51,590 bases of DNA from JAZGAE01 sp036475545 (GCA_036475545.1 JAZGAE010000117.1:1-51590); one strand, 5' to 3'; counted from the stretch's first letter, positions 8,671-17,655 are shown. Notes: generated from the sequence alone by a model not told the origin. Program-made: numbers and translations.

Positions 8671-10959
8671 TTAAATAGCGACCCCGTGGTCGCGCGCGAA
8701 CGACTTCAGCTTCGCCCTCATGCTGCGGCCTGGGGAGCCGTAGAGGGTGCCGAGGTACTCCCGCAACGGCGCGACATCGAGGCTCCGCACCATGGACTTG
8801 ACCGGACCAATCGAGGAGGGCGCCATGGAGAGATTGGTGAAGCCCACGCCCACCAGCGCCATGGCCTCCAGCGGACGGCCCGCCACCTCGCCGCAGATCG
8901 CAAGCGGCACGTCGGCCTTTTCGCACGCGTCGACGACCGAACGTAGGAGCGACAGCATCGGCGGCGACAGGATGTCATAGCGCTCTGAAAGGTTTGGATT
9001 GGCCCGGTCGCTGGCGAAAAAGAACTGGAGAAGATCGTTGCTCCCGACCGAAAGGAAGTCGACGCGCGGCAACAGCATGTCCAACTGCCATACCAACGCC
9101 GGCACCTCGAGCATGGCGCCGACGCGGAACTCTTCGGGCAGGGGCTCGCCACGGCGGCGGGCGCGTTCGACCTCCAGGTCGAAAATCTCCCGGGCCTCGT
9201 CGAATTCGGCGACCTCCGAAATCATGGGGAACATCACGTCGAGCCGGAATCCGGCCGCGGCTCGAACGAGGGCGCGCAACTGTTGGCGCAATAGGCTGGG
9301 GTGGTCCAACCCGATGCGAATGGAGCGCCACCCCATCGCCGGGTTGTCTTCTCTGGCGTACCGCATGTAACTGAGCAGCTTGTCGCCGCCGACGTCGAGG
9401 GTCCGAAACACGACCGGCCGATCCCCCATGCGTCGGAGGACCCTATGGTAGAACCTGGTCTGCTCCTCGACGTCCGGGAAGGTGGAGCGGACCATGAACG
9501 GGATCTCGGTGCGGTAAAGCCCCACGCCGTCGGCCCCGGATGCGCGCAGGTGATGCAAGTCCGCGAGCAAACCGACGTTGATGTTGAGCGACACGCGCGT
9601 GCCGTCGCGTGTGACGGCGGGCAGGTCGCGCATGGAGACGTAGGCCGCCTTGCGCTCGGCGCGGGTGTGCATGCTTTCCCTAAAGGCCTGCTGAACGTCG
9701 TCGCCCGGACGAATGATCATCTGGGCGTTGTCGGCATCGACGATCACGGGGTCGAGCGGCTCGATCTTGCTGAGAACATCCTTGACGCGGCCGAGCACGG
9801 GCAGGTCCAGGGCACGAGCGATGATGGACACATGGGACGTGGCCGAGCCCTCCTCCATGACCACCGCGCGCAACTTGCGACGTTCGTAATCCAGGAGCTC
9901 CGCAGGACCCAACGAGCGGGCAATCAGAACCACGTCCTCGGGAAGCTCCATCGAGGCGGCGGTCGCTTCCTCCCCCGCGAGGTGCTGAAGCATCCGGTTG
10001 GTCAGGTCCTCGAAATCGAGGAGGCGGTCGTGCAAGTACGGGTCGGTTACGTGGCTCATCCTCGCGCGGGTGTCCTCTTGGACCCTCAGGACGCCGGCTT
10101 CCGCGGTGAGGCCGCTCTCGATGGCCTCGCGAATCCGCCTGAGCCAGCCGCGATCCTCTGCGAACATCCGGTACGCTTCGAGGATGTCGCGGGGCTCGCC
10201 GCCATCGCCGAGGTCCGAGCCGGCGAGAAGGTCATCGAGTGCGCTGTGCATCCCGGACAGCGCCTCGGCGAGCCGGTGCAGCTCCGCCTCCGTGTCTTCC
10301 GCCACCAACTGGTGAACGACGACCCGCGGGTTGTGCAGGACCGCGCGGCCCGCCGCCAGGCCGCCGTTCAAGCGGACGCCTTCGACGCGCAACGGCAAGA
10401 GCGCGATGCCATCGGTCAGCCTGGTCTCGGCCGGATCCACCAGCTCGCCGCCGGCCGCTAGCTCCGCCAGCACCATGGCCACGGTCTGGAGGGTCTCGAC
10501 CTCTTCCTCGCCGTAGTGACGGCGGCTGCAGTTCTGCACCGCGACGACGCCGATCACGCGCCCGCCGCGCAGGATCGGAACGCCGAGGAACGAATGGTAG
10601 ATCTCCTCCCCGGTTTCCGGCCGGTAGGCGAACAGGGGATGCGCCTGGGCGTCGGCGAGCGCGAGGGGCCGAGCGTGGGCGGCGATGTCGCCCACCAGGC
10701 CCTCGCCGACCTGCAGGCGAGTCACGTGTACCGCCTCGCGGTTGAGGCCCTGCGTTGCGAACAGCTCCAGGACGTCACCGGCACGCAGCAGATACACCGA
10801 GCACACCTCGGCCACCATTTCGGCGGCGATGATCCTGACGACCTCGTCGAGCTGGTCCTGCGCTCCCAAGGGCGCGGCCATGACGTCGCGCAGGCGCTTG
10901 AGAATGCTGCGCGGCCCGCTCCAACCGCCGCCTCGCTCCAGGATCAAACTGCCTCCCAT
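8671..10959 (-). CDS. ptsP: Phosphoenolpyruvate--protein phosphotransferase PtsP (EI-Ntr)
   Basis: EI-Ntr is the first enzyme of the nitrogen-related PTS; it transfers phosphate from PEP to NPr. Domains in order: N-terminal GAF sensor (about 30-170, LQVGEGLVGDIAAHARPL), PEP-utilising N-terminal domain, the phospho-His domain (EEGSATSHVSIIARALDLP, His near residue 375), and the TIM-barrel PEP-binding domain with DGVGLYRTEIPFM, FRTLDVGGDKLL and LSVGSNDLLQFFFA. About 762 residues is normal. I prefer ATG 10959 over the adjacent TTG. The gene follows lysC, a common alphaproteobacterial order, but across a 381-base gap. Confidence 0.95.
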   Translation of the reverse strand: MGGSLILERGGGWSGPRSILKRLRDVMAAPLGAQDQLDEVVRIIAAEMVAEVCSVYLLRAGDVLELFATQGLNREAVHVTRLQVGEGLVGDIAAHARPLALADAQAHPLFAYRPETGEEIYHSFLGVPILRGGRVIGVVAVQNCSRRHYGEEEVETLQTVAMVLAELAAGGELVDPAETRLTDGIALLPLRVEGVRLNGGLAAGRAVLHNPRVVVHQLVAEDTEAELHRLAEALSGMHSALDDLLAGSDLGDGGEPRDILEAYRMFAEDRGWLRRIREAIESGLTAEAGVLRVQEDTRARMSHVTDPYLHDRLLDFEDLTNRMLQHLAGEEATAASMELPEDVVLIARSLGPAELLDYERRKLRAVVMEEGSATSHVSIIARALDLPVLGRVKDVLSKIEPLDPVIVDADNAQMIIRPGDDVQQAFRESMHTRAERKAAYVSMRDLPAVTRDGTRVSLNINVGLLADLHHLRASGADGVGLYRTEIPFMVRSTFPDVEEQTRFYHRVLRRMGDRPVVFRTLDVGGDKLLSYMRYAREDNPAMGWRSIRIGLDHPSLLRQQLRALVRAAAGFRLDVMFPMISEVAEFDEAREIFDLEVERARRRGEPLPEEFRVGAMLEVPALVWQLDMLLPRVDFLSVGSNDLLQFFFASDRANPNLSERYDILSPPMLSLLRSVVDACEKADVPLAICGEVAGRPLEAMALVGVGFTNLSMAPSSIGPVKSMVRSLDVAPLREYLGTLYGSPGRSMRAKLKSFARDHGVAI

Positions 10960-11340
10960 CAACCCGGCCCCAAGTCGTCAGATCACAAGCGTATGCCTCG
11001 GCCGGCGGAAATGCGCCCCCTTGAGAGCGCCGCCGCGCGAACGAAAAACGAAGGTATCGCGCCCGGCCTCGGGGTCTACGCCGTCCCGCGGCGAGGTCGT
11101 CGCTGCGGCCGCGACGGGAACCCGCGAGTCGGCTGGCCACCGCGTGCGGCACGTCTTTCGCTCCGCGGGACGCAGCGGCGGGGTTAACCCCGCGTCGGCG
11201 ACGGCTTGAAGCGGATAGCGCCCCGCGTCCGCGATTCTCCGTCTGCGCCGCCGAAGCTCAAACGGATTTCGCCGAGACGATACGGCGCACTCCACCGCGA
11301 CTCGTCCGGCCAGCAACGGGCCGGTTCGATGTTCCCGCGG
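10960..11340. other. Intergenic gap between lysC and ptsP, no gene seen
   Basis: No frame here shows convincing protein features. The only clear structure is a perfect 16-base palindrome, GCGGGGTTAACCCCGC, at 11178-11193. It has no following T-run on either strand, so it is not a typical factor-independent terminator. Confidence 0.5.
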
Positions 11341-12558
11341 TCAAGCGGCGTCCAGGTCGTACGCCGCATGGAGCGATCGTAGCGCCAATTCGGTGTATTC
11401 CTCGGCGATCAGGACGCTGACCTTGATCTCGGAGGTCGAGATGACCTGAATGTTTATGCCTTTGTCGGCCAGCGCCCGGAACATTCGTTGAGCGATGCCG
11501 GCGTGGCTGCGCATGCCGACGCCGATGACCGAAATCTTGACCACGTCGGGGTCGGGCACCAGGTCCTCGTAGCCCAGCTCGTCGCGCTTCCCCGCCAGCA
11601 CCTTCATCGCCGGATCGAGGTCGGCCTTGGTCACGGTGAAGGTGAGGTCGGTCTTGCCTTCCTCGGACACGTTTTGCACGATCATGTCCACGTTTATGTT
11701 GGCTTCGGCCAAGGGGCCGAAAATGCTTGCCGCGACGCCGGGCCGGTCAGGAACCCTGACGAGCGTTATCTTGGCTTCATCTCGGCTATAGGCGATACCG
11801 CTTACAAGTTCCCTTTCCACGACCTCATCCTCATCAACGACCAAAGTGCCGGGGGTGTCTTCCATGCTCGACAAAACCTGAAGTCGAACATGGTGCTTCA
11901 TGGCCATTTCCACCGAGCGGGTCTGCAGGACCTTGGAGCCCTGCGACGCCATCTCGAGCATTTCCTCATACGTGATTTTAGCGAGCTTGCGCGCCCTCGC
12001 AATGATCCTCGGATCGCTGGTGTAGACGCCGTCCACGTCGGTGAAGATGTCGCAGCGATCAGCCTTGAGCGTGGCGGCCAAGGCCACCGCGCTGGTATCC
12101 GAGCCGCCTCGGCCCAGCGTCGTTATCCTATCGTCGGGCCCGACGCCCTGGAATCCGGCAACCACCGCCACCTGCCCGTCGGCGAGCCGGCGCTCGATTT
12201 CCGACACGTCGATGGCTTGGATGCGCGCCTTTCCGTGGCCGTCGTCGGTGCGGATCGGCACCTGCCAGGCAAGCCAGGACCGCGCCGAGACCCCGAGCTC
12301 CTGCAGCGCCAGCGCCATGAGCCCGGCGCTCACCTGCTCGCCGGCGGAGACGACCATGTCGAACTCGCGCGCGTCGTGGAGGGGGGTGACCTCGGTTACG
12401 CGACCGGCCAGCTCGTCGGTCACGCCGGCCATGGCGGATACCACCACGGCCACCTCGTTGCCGGCGTCAACTTCCGTCTTCACCCGGCGCGCGGCGTTCT
12501 TGATGTGCTCCACATCGGCGAGCGAGCTGCCGCCGAACTTCTGCACGATTCGGGCCAT
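11341..12558 (-). CDS. lysC: Aspartate kinase
   Basis: Phosphorylates aspartate, the committed step to lysine, threonine and methionine. The 405-residue protein has the kinase motif VQKFGGSSLAD at the N-terminus, VVSAGEQVSAG, the GRGGSDTSAVALAA loop, and two C-terminal ACT domains (about 265-405: ITLVRVPDRPGVAASIFGPLAE and ISVIGVGMRSHAGIAQRMF), which usually mediate feedback inhibition. AAGGGA lies eight bases before the ATG. It is divergent from ubiG across 187 bases that should hold both promoters. The last residues are YDLDAA. Confidence 0.97.
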   Translation of the reverse strand: MARIVQKFGGSSLADVEHIKNAARRVKTEVDAGNEVAVVVSAMAGVTDELAGRVTEVTPLHDAREFDMVVSAGEQVSAGLMALALQELGVSARSWLAWQVPIRTDDGHGKARIQAIDVSEIERRLADGQVAVVAGFQGVGPDDRITTLGRGGSDTSAVALAATLKADRCDIFTDVDGVYTSDPRIIARARKLAKITYEEMLEMASQGSKVLQTRSVEMAMKHHVRLQVLSSMEDTPGTLVVDEDEVVERELVSGIAYSRDEAKITLVRVPDRPGVAASIFGPLAEANINVDMIVQNVSEEGKTDLTFTVTKADLDPAMKVLAGKRDELGYEDLVPDPDVVKISVIGVGMRSHAGIAQRMFRALADKGINIQVISTSEIKVSVLIAEEYTELALRSLHAAYDLDAA

Positions 12559-12745
12559 GTTCGATTCCCTTGCGAGAGATCTCGGGGCCGCTCAGGCGTA
12601 TCCGCTCGGGCGCGATGCGCGTCTCGCGCGGATCCACGGCGCGATTCGGCGCCAGGTATCCAAAGGTTGCCGTACGTCAGCCGCGTAATACATAATTTAG
12701 TCCGCAGGAGGCAACCCCACCCTCCTCGCCGTTACTGGAGCCCGC

Positions 12746-13531
12746 ATGGACCCTTCCGCCACCGGCCGCCCCACCACACCCGAGCGCAGCACCGTTGATT
12801 CGGAAGAGGTTGCCCGTTTCAACGCGTTGGCTGAGAGCTGGTGGGACCCGGAGGGCAAGTTTCGCCCACTGCACAAGTTGAACCCGACGCGGCTCGCCTA
12901 TATCCGCGATCAGGTCGCGGCCCATTTCGGCCGCGATCCCGTGGGCCCTGCGCCGCTGTCGGGGCTGAGAGTCCTCGACGTCGGCTGCGGCGGAGGCCTG
13001 CTCTCGGAGCCTCTCGCGCGGCTCGGCGGCGACGTCGTCGGGATCGACGCCGGCGAGGAGAACGTGCGCATCGCCCAAAGCCATGCCGAGGCTGGCGGTC
13101 TGGCCATCGACTACCGCCATGCTCCGGCCGAGGACCTGGCCGCCGCCGGCGAGAGTTTCGACGTGGTCCTGGCCATGGAGGTGGTGGAGCATGTCGCCGA
13201 CCTCGACGCCTTCCTCGACGCGGCCTGCGCATTGGTGAGGCCCGGCGGCGCGTTGGTGATCGCCACGCTCAACAGGACGCTCAAAGCCTTCGCCATGGCC
13301 ATCGTCGGCGCCGAATACGTGCTGCACTGGCTGCCCCGCGGGACTCATCACTGGAACAAGTTCGCGCGCCCGTCCGAGCTTGCCCGGAGGCTTCGCCGGA
13401 ACGGCCTGGACGTCGCGGAGATCATTGGCGTCACCTACCAACCGCTCTCCGACAGCTGGCGGCTGAGCGGTGACCTCGGCGTCAATTACATGGTGTTCGC
13501 GACCCATCCCGGGCCGAGAGACCGGCGCTGA
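12746..13531 (+). CDS. ubiG: Ubiquinone biosynthesis O-methyltransferase
   Basis: UbiG carries out both SAM-dependent O-methylations in ubiquinone synthesis (also called 3-demethylubiquinol O-methyltransferase). The 261 residues include the family N-terminus EEVARFNALAESWWDPEGKFRPLHKLNPTR in shortened form, the SAM site LDVGCGGGLLSEPLARLG near residue 75, VLAMEVVEHVAD, and a C-terminal SWRLSGDLGVNYMVFA. The ATG follows GGAGCCCGC. It converges with the DUF1178 gene with only 5 bases between stops. Confidence 0.96.
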   Translation: MDPSATGRPTTPERSTVDSEEVARFNALAESWWDPEGKFRPLHKLNPTRLAYIRDQVAAHFGRDPVGPAPLSGLRVLDVGCGGGLLSEPLARLGGDVVGIDAGEENVRIAQSHAEAGGLAIDYRHAPAEDLAAAGESFDVVLAMEVVEHVADLDAFLDAACALVRPGGALVIATLNRTLKAFAMAIVGAEYVLHWLPRGTHHWNKFARPSELARRLRRNGLDVAEIIGVTYQPLSDSWRLSGDLGVNYMVFATHPGPRDRR

Positions 13532-13536
13532 GGCGG

Positions 13537-13977
13537 TCAGGAGTGGTGGCGCCGCAGCCACGGAATGCGGAGGACCTCGACCCCTTCGTCGGCGAGGGCG
13601 CGGATCTCGGAGTCGGTGGCCTCACCGTAAATGCCGCGCTCCTCGGCCTCGCCATAGTGTATCTTGCGCGCCTCCTCGGGAAAGCGATCGCCGACGTAGT
13701 CGAAGTGGTCCTCGACTTGATGGCGCATCTCGCGGAGTCGTTCGCGAATCCTGTCGCCCGGCCCTTGCGCGCCGTCCGCCAGGTGCGCCGCATCGCCCCC
13801 GCCGTGGGCTTCTCCCCTGGCGAGGCGCGGCGCCATCGGCGCCTTGTCGACCCCGGTATTCCCACAAACGGGACAGACGATCTCTCCGGCCGCGCTCTGC
13901 ACCTCGTAGGTGGCGCCGTTTCTGAACCAGGCCTCGAAAACGTGGCCTTCGCCGCACTTAAGGTCGAACAGAATCAT
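13537..13977 (-). CDS. DUF1178 family protein
   Basis: A 146-residue protein with the DUF1178 start MILFDLKCGEGHVFEAWFRNGATYE (here given for recognition: MILFDLKCGEGH and EAWFRNG), followed by the zinc-ribbon-like pair CPVCG at about 35-39; together with Cys8 this may bind a metal. The centre is charged and Gly/Ala-rich, and the end, GVEVLRIPWLRRHH, is typical of the family. The function is unknown. DUF1178 genes are commonly found beside the nitrilase-family and grxC genes in alphaproteobacteria, which are nearby here. Confidence 0.9.
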   Translation of the reverse strand: MILFDLKCGEGHVFEAWFRNGATYEVQSAAGEIVCPVCGNTGVDKAPMAPRLARGEAHGGGDAAHLADGAQGPGDRIRERLREMRHQVEDHFDYVGDRFPEEARKIHYGEAEERGIYGEATDSEIRALADEGVEVLRIPWLRRHHS

Positions 13978-14089
13978 ACGATTAAGCTCAAGCTCTCAAG
14001 CCGCCCGTCGCTCCCATTAACATAGATGGCATGATCGCACCAACAAGGTTTCGCCGGCGCGACCGGGCCGCAACGCGGGGCCTTCGGCC

Positions 14090-14710
14090 GTGACGGGCGC
14101 CTCGGATCCCCATCTCGGCCCGCTGTCTCCGTCGCCCTGGGTGGTACGGTTCGCCCATCTGGTGCCCTCGGGGGGGCCATCGCGAGGACAAGTCCTGGAC
14201 GTGGCCTGCGGGTCCGGGCGGCACAGCCGATTCTTCCTGGCGTTGGGCCGGCGTGTCGTGGCCGTGGACAAGGACGTCTCGGGCATCGGCGACCTCGAAG
14301 CGAACGCCAACGCCGAGATCGTCGAGGCCGGTCTGGAGGACGGGCGGCCGTGGCCGCTCGCAGGCCGCCGGTTCGCCGGCGTCGTCGTCATCAACTACCT
14401 CTACCGCCCGCTGTTCCCTGCCTTGATCGAGGCCGTCGAGCCGGGCGGGGCGTTGATTTACGAGACCTTCGCTCGCGGCAACGAACGCTTCGGCAAGCCC
14501 CGCAACCCCGATCACCTGCTCAAGTCCGGCGAGCTCCTGGAGGTCGTCCGGGGGCGCCTGCAGGTCGTCGCCTACGAGCACGGCGAGGTCTCAACGCCCA
14601 GGCAGGCGGTGGTCCAACGCGTGTGCGCGGTGCATGACCTGCCCGGTCGCCGCGAAGACGGCGAGGAGCCGCCGCCGCATCCGCTGGAACCTCCGAAGGG
14701 TCAGGCCTGA
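14090..14710 (+). CDS. Class I SAM-dependent methyltransferase
   Basis: A 206-residue protein starting at GTG. The SAM-binding motif is QVLDVACGSGRHSRFFLALG near residue 35 and the acidic strand end is VVAVDKDVSG. A further conserved stretch is VVVINYLYRPLFPAL, then GGALIYETFARGNERFGKP, a pattern seen in small TehB-like or 'tellurite resistance' methyltransferases. The substrate cannot be told from sequence. It is divergent from the DUF1178 gene across 112 bases. Confidence 0.85.
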   Translation: MTGASDPHLGPLSPSPWVVRFAHLVPSGGPSRGQVLDVACGSGRHSRFFLALGRRVVAVDKDVSGIGDLEANANAEIVEAGLEDGRPWPLAGRRFAGVVVINYLYRPLFPALIEAVEPGGALIYETFARGNERFGKPRNPDHLLKSGELLEVVRGRLQVVAYEHGEVSTPRQAVVQRVCAVHDLPGRREDGEEPPPHPLEPPKGQA

Positions 14711-14819
14711 AACCTCGCCTACCTTTCCAACCGGTCCAGCCTTGGGACTCCGATTGCGGCCGGAGTTGCCGTCCCGAGCGACCCGTGCGCAGCGGCCATG
14801 TAGCACGGACCGGAAACAT

Positions 14820-14892
14820 TATACATCTGAAAACTGTATATCAGGAATATAGCACAAACGTGATTGGCATTATTCATTTGTTCGTGTTAATG
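14820..14892 (+). promoter_or_regulatory. Predicted promoter and dyad upstream of the peroxiredoxin gene
   Basis: This AT-rich stretch contains an inverted repeat, TATACA-N9-TGTATA (14820-14840), then TTGGCA (14864-14869) and TTAATG (14887-14892) 17 bases apart. The dyad lies 23 bases upstream of the -35 box, where an activator would bind. It does not match a regulator site that I can name. Confidence 0.4.
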
Positions 14893-14940
14893 AGGAGCCC
14901 AATGACATGACCATCGGCGGCAGGTAGGGAGGCTTGCGAC

Positions 14941-15603
14941 ATGACGATTCGTCTGGGCGACACCGCCCCGGACTTCGAGGCGGAGACGACGCAAGGCAAG
15001 ATCCGGTTTCATGACTGGATCGGTGATTCCTGGTGCGTCCTTTTCTCTCACCCGAAGGACTTCACGCCGGTTTGCACCACCGAGCTCGGCTACATGGCCA
15101 AGCTCGCGCCGGAGTTCGAGAAGCGCAACGTCAAGGTCATCGGGCTCAGCGTCGACCCGGTCGACGACCACACCCGCTGGTCGAAGGACATCGAGGAGGC
15201 GACGGGGTTCGCGCCGAACTATCCCCTGATCGGCGACAACGAGCTGAAGGTCGCGAAGCTCTACGGCATGCTGCCCGCGGAAGTTGGCGACAGCTCGGAA
15301 GGACGGACCGCGGCCGACAACCAGACCGTGCGCAACGTCTTGGTCATTGGACCGGACAAGAAGATCAAGCTCATGATCACCTACCCCATGACCACGGGGC
15401 GCAACTTCGACGAGGTCTTGCGCGTGATCGACTCGATCCAGCTCACCGCCAAATATCAGGTCGCGACGCCGGTGAACTGGAAGCAGGGCGAGGACGTCAT
15501 CATCGTTCCGGCCGTCTCCGACGAGGACGCGAAGGAAAAGTTTCCCGCAGGTTGGAAGGCGCTCAAGTCTTACTTGAGGATCACTCCGCAACCGGGCGCC
15601 TGA
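14941..15603 (+). CDS. 1-Cys peroxiredoxin (Prx6 type)
   Basis: Thiol peroxidase that reduces hydrogen peroxide and organic hydroperoxides. The 220 residues begin MTIRLGDTAPDFEAET and carry the peroxidatic cysteine in HPKDFTPVCTTELG (Cys near residue 45). The long C-terminal dimerisation segment (YQVATPVNWKQGEDVIIVP) is the mark of the 1-Cys/Prx6 group, and no resolving cysteine is seen. AGGGAGG lies eight bases upstream of the ATG. A strong terminator follows at 15631-15661, so the gene looks monocistronic. Confidence 0.95.
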   Translation: MTIRLGDTAPDFEAETTQGKIRFHDWIGDSWCVLFSHPKDFTPVCTTELGYMAKLAPEFEKRNVKVIGLSVDPVDDHTRWSKDIEEATGFAPNYPLIGDNELKVAKLYGMLPAEVGDSSEGRTAADNQTVRNVLVIGPDKKIKLMITYPMTTGRNFDEVLRVIDSIQLTAKYQVATPVNWKQGEDVIIVPAVSDEDAKEKFPAGWKALKSYLRITPQPGA

Positions 15604-15630
15604 CCTTCGGCCCGAGGTTGATCATCTCGC

Positions 15631-15661
15631 CGGGGGCCAAGCGGCCCCCGCTTCGTTTTTT
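15631..15661 (+). terminator. Rho-independent terminator of the peroxiredoxin gene
   Basis: An 8-bp GC stem (15631-15638 with 15643-15650, CGGGGGCC/GGCCCCCG) with a 4-base loop is followed by CTTCG and a run of T. It begins 27 bases after the stop codon. Confidence 0.9.
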
Positions 15662-15695
15662 CAGGCTTTGCCGCGATCCCGTTTGACCGTTCGGC

Positions 15696-16556
15696 TCAGC
15701 CGCCGTCCGCGGCGAGGTCCGAGGGCGTGCCGGCCGCCGGCGAGAAGTCCCGGTCGTGGGTGAGCGAGGGGATCATGCGTCGCACCTCGGCGGCGCGGCC
15801 GGGATCGACCTCGGCGACGAGGCCACCCACCCCATCGCCACCGTCGGCCAGCACATGGCCCCAGGGATCGACGACGAGGGAGTGGCCGTAGGTCTTGCGC
15901 CCTTCCGCGTGGCTGCCGCATTGGGCCGGCGCGATGACGAAACAGCCGTTCTCGATGGCCCGCGCCCTCAAGAGCGCGTGCCAATGGGCCCGGCCCGTGA
16001 CCTGCGTGAAGGCCGACGGCACCGCGAGCATGAATGCCCCCGCCTGCGCCAGCGCGCGGTAAAGGTGCGGGAACCGGAGGTCATAGCAGATGCTCATGCC
16101 CAGCCCGCCCCAGGGGGTGCGGGCCACCACCGCCTGGGCGCCGGGACGGAACATCTCGGACTCGCGGTAGGACTCGCCGCCCTCCAGATCGACGTCGAAC
16201 ATGTGAATCTTATCGTAGCGCGCGACGACGGCGCCGCCGGCGTCGATGAGAAGGGAGCGGTTGGCGACCGCTCCCGACTCGAGCCGCACCGCCAGAGACC
16301 CCACTAGGATCCACGCGCCGGTCTCGCGGGCGAGGTCCTTGAAGACGGCGAGCGCGGGGTGGTTGTCCTCCGGTTCCGCCTTCTCGCGGATGAGCCTGCC
16401 GCTGGGCTCGAGCATGGCGACGTTCTCCGGCAACGCGATCAGGTCGGCGCCGGCCTCGCGCACTTGGCGCACCAACGGGCGAACGGCCTCTAGGTTCGGG
16501 GCGATCTCCCGCGCCGAATTCATTTGCACGCAGGCGACCTTGAACCTTTCCGTCAC
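15696..16556 (-). CDS. Carbon-nitrogen hydrolase (nitrilase superfamily, Nit-like amidase)
   Basis: A 286-residue amidohydrolase of the Nit1/Nit2 branch, whose members act on deaminated glutathione or omega-amides. The catalytic triad is visible: Glu in IALPENVAM, Lys in ARYDKIHMFDVD, and Cys in MSICYDLRFPHLYRAL. The start is GTG 16556, with GAGGAGG about six bases upstream; the longer open frame is the other frame of grxC. The GTGA start overlaps the TGA of the broken glutaredoxin gene, so the two were a coupled pair. The exact substrate is an inference. Confidence 0.92.
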   Translation of the reverse strand: MTERFKVACVQMNSAREIAPNLEAVRPLVRQVREAGADLIALPENVAMLEPSGRLIREKAEPEDNHPALAVFKDLARETGAWILVGSLAVRLESGAVANRSLLIDAGGAVVARYDKIHMFDVDLEGGESYRESEMFRPGAQAVVARTPWGGLGMSICYDLRFPHLYRALAQAGAFMLAVPSAFTQVTGRAHWHALLRARAIENGCFVIAPAQCGSHAEGRKTYGHSLVVDPWGHVLADGGDGVGGLVAEVDPGRAAEVRRMIPSLTHDRDFSPAAGTPSDLAADGG

Positions 16557-16815
16557 GAGGTCCTCCTCAGCATGGGACCGAGGCGGCCGGCGCGCTCCAG
16601 GCCTGAGAGCGCGTCCCAGCCACCGATGGGCGCGCCGTCGATGAGAATCGGGGGCACGCTGGTGCGGCCGCCCCCCGCTTGGCCGTCTCCCGCCGCTTAC
16701 CCCCATACGAGGCGACGGCGATGTCGCCAGAGAGGACCCCCTTGTCGCCCAAGGAATGCTTGGCGCCGCGGCGGTAAGGGAACAACGTGGTGGGGGTGAT
16801 CTCGACCTTCGCCAT
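16553..16815 (-). pseudogene. grxC: Glutaredoxin 3 gene, frameshifted and missing its CPYC site
   Basis: The 5' part reads MAKVEI, then FPYRRGAKHSLGDKGV, which aligns with GrxC starts (MAKVEIYTT, CPYCxRAK, LDxKGV). The 3' part, in another frame, reads TSVPPILIDGAPIGGWDALSGL, the normal GrxC cis-Pro region. Joining them needs one extra base at the six-G run that reads GGGGGG on the minus strand (16672-16677); seven Gs would restore GGGRTSVPP. The redox motif CPYC is absent: the codons read F-P-Y-R-R. The readable gene cannot encode a dithiol glutaredoxin. Decay, or several base errors in the assembly, could explain this. The stop overlaps the nitrilase gene start. Confidence 0.8.
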
Positions 16816-16899
16816 CACGGCTCCCGCTGGTTCAGGCTGGCGCATGGGCTTTCGAACATATCATGCCTCGAACGCTTTCGCGCCAGCGGGAAGCGGCAC

Positions 16900-17655
16900 T
16901 CAGGCGGCGGCGCGCACCACCCGCGCCAGCGTCAGCACGTCCACGGCCTTGGCCCCTGCCGCGAGCAGCGCCTTCGCGCATTCCTCGGCGGTCGCGCCGG
17001 TAGTCAGCACGTCGTCGATCAGCACCACGTGGCGGCCCTGCAGGCGAGATGCGCCGCCGGGGCGCAGCGCAAAGGCCCCGCGCACGTTCCGCCGCCTGGC
17101 GCCGCCGCTCAAGCCCCCCTGGGAGGACGTCCGCCGCCGGCGCACCAAGAGCGTGGGCTCCACCGGGAGCTCCGAGGCTTGGCTCAGGCTGTTCGCCAGC
17201 AAGGCCGCCTGGTTGTACCGGCGATGAAAGAGCCGTGCCCAGTGAAGCGGCACGGGGATGAGCAGATCGGCGTCGGTCAAGAGCTCGCGCCCTGCGCGCA
17301 CGAGCCAGCGGGCGAAGGCCGGGGCACCGTCGGTGCGGTCCCCGTGCTTGAAGGCGAGGATGAGTTTGCGGCTCACATCGTCGTAGCGGAAGGCGGCACG
17401 GGCGCGCCAATAAGCCGGGCGCCGCCTGGTGCAGCTCGCGCACAGCGCGCCCTCCTCCGCCTCGAACTCGAAGGGATAGCCGCAGACGGCGCAAAAGGGC
17501 GGCCCGAGGAAATCGACCCCTTCCCAGCACTCCGCGCACAGCGTGCCCAGCGCGTCCACCATGGCGCCGCACTTCAGGCACCGGGGGGGAAGAAGAAGGT
17601 TGAGCGCGAGGCCGGCGGCGCGGGCGAGGCTCGCTTGCAACGCGATGTGCGGCAT
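16900..17655 (-). CDS. comF: ComF family protein (zinc finger plus phosphoribosyltransferase-like domain)
   Basis: A 251-residue ComF homologue. The N-terminal zinc ribbon has the pairs CLKCG, CAEC, CAVCG and CASC (residues about 26-75). The C-terminal type I phosphoribosyltransferase fold includes the PRPP loop VVLIDDVLTTGATAEE near residue 215. ComF is needed for DNA uptake in naturally competent species; its role in alphaproteobacteria is not settled. The gene runs towards grxC and the nitrilase gene, a conserved alphaproteobacterial order, with an 84-base gap. Confidence 0.93.
   Translation of the reverse strand: MPHIALQASLARAAGLALNLLLPPRCLKCGAMVDALGTLCAECWEGVDFLGPPFCAVCGYPFEFEAEEGALCASCTRRRPAYWRARAAFRYDDVSRKLILAFKHGDRTDGAPAFARWLVRAGRELLTDADLLIPVPLHWARLFHRRYNQAALLANSLSQASELPVEPTLLVRRRRTSSQGGLSGGARRRNVRGAFALRPGGASRLQGRHVVLIDDVLTTGATAEECAKALLAAGAKAVDVLTLARVVRAAA

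Noticed and set aside
10978..11316. 112-codon minus-strand frame between lysC and ptsP
   Set aside because: Arg/Ala-rich with no recognisable motif, no ribosome binding site, and no coding-like third-position pattern.
16557..16706. 50-residue N-terminal extension of the nitrilase-family protein
   Set aside because: It is the other frame of grxC; the GTG at 16556 has a strong ribosome binding site and matches family starts.
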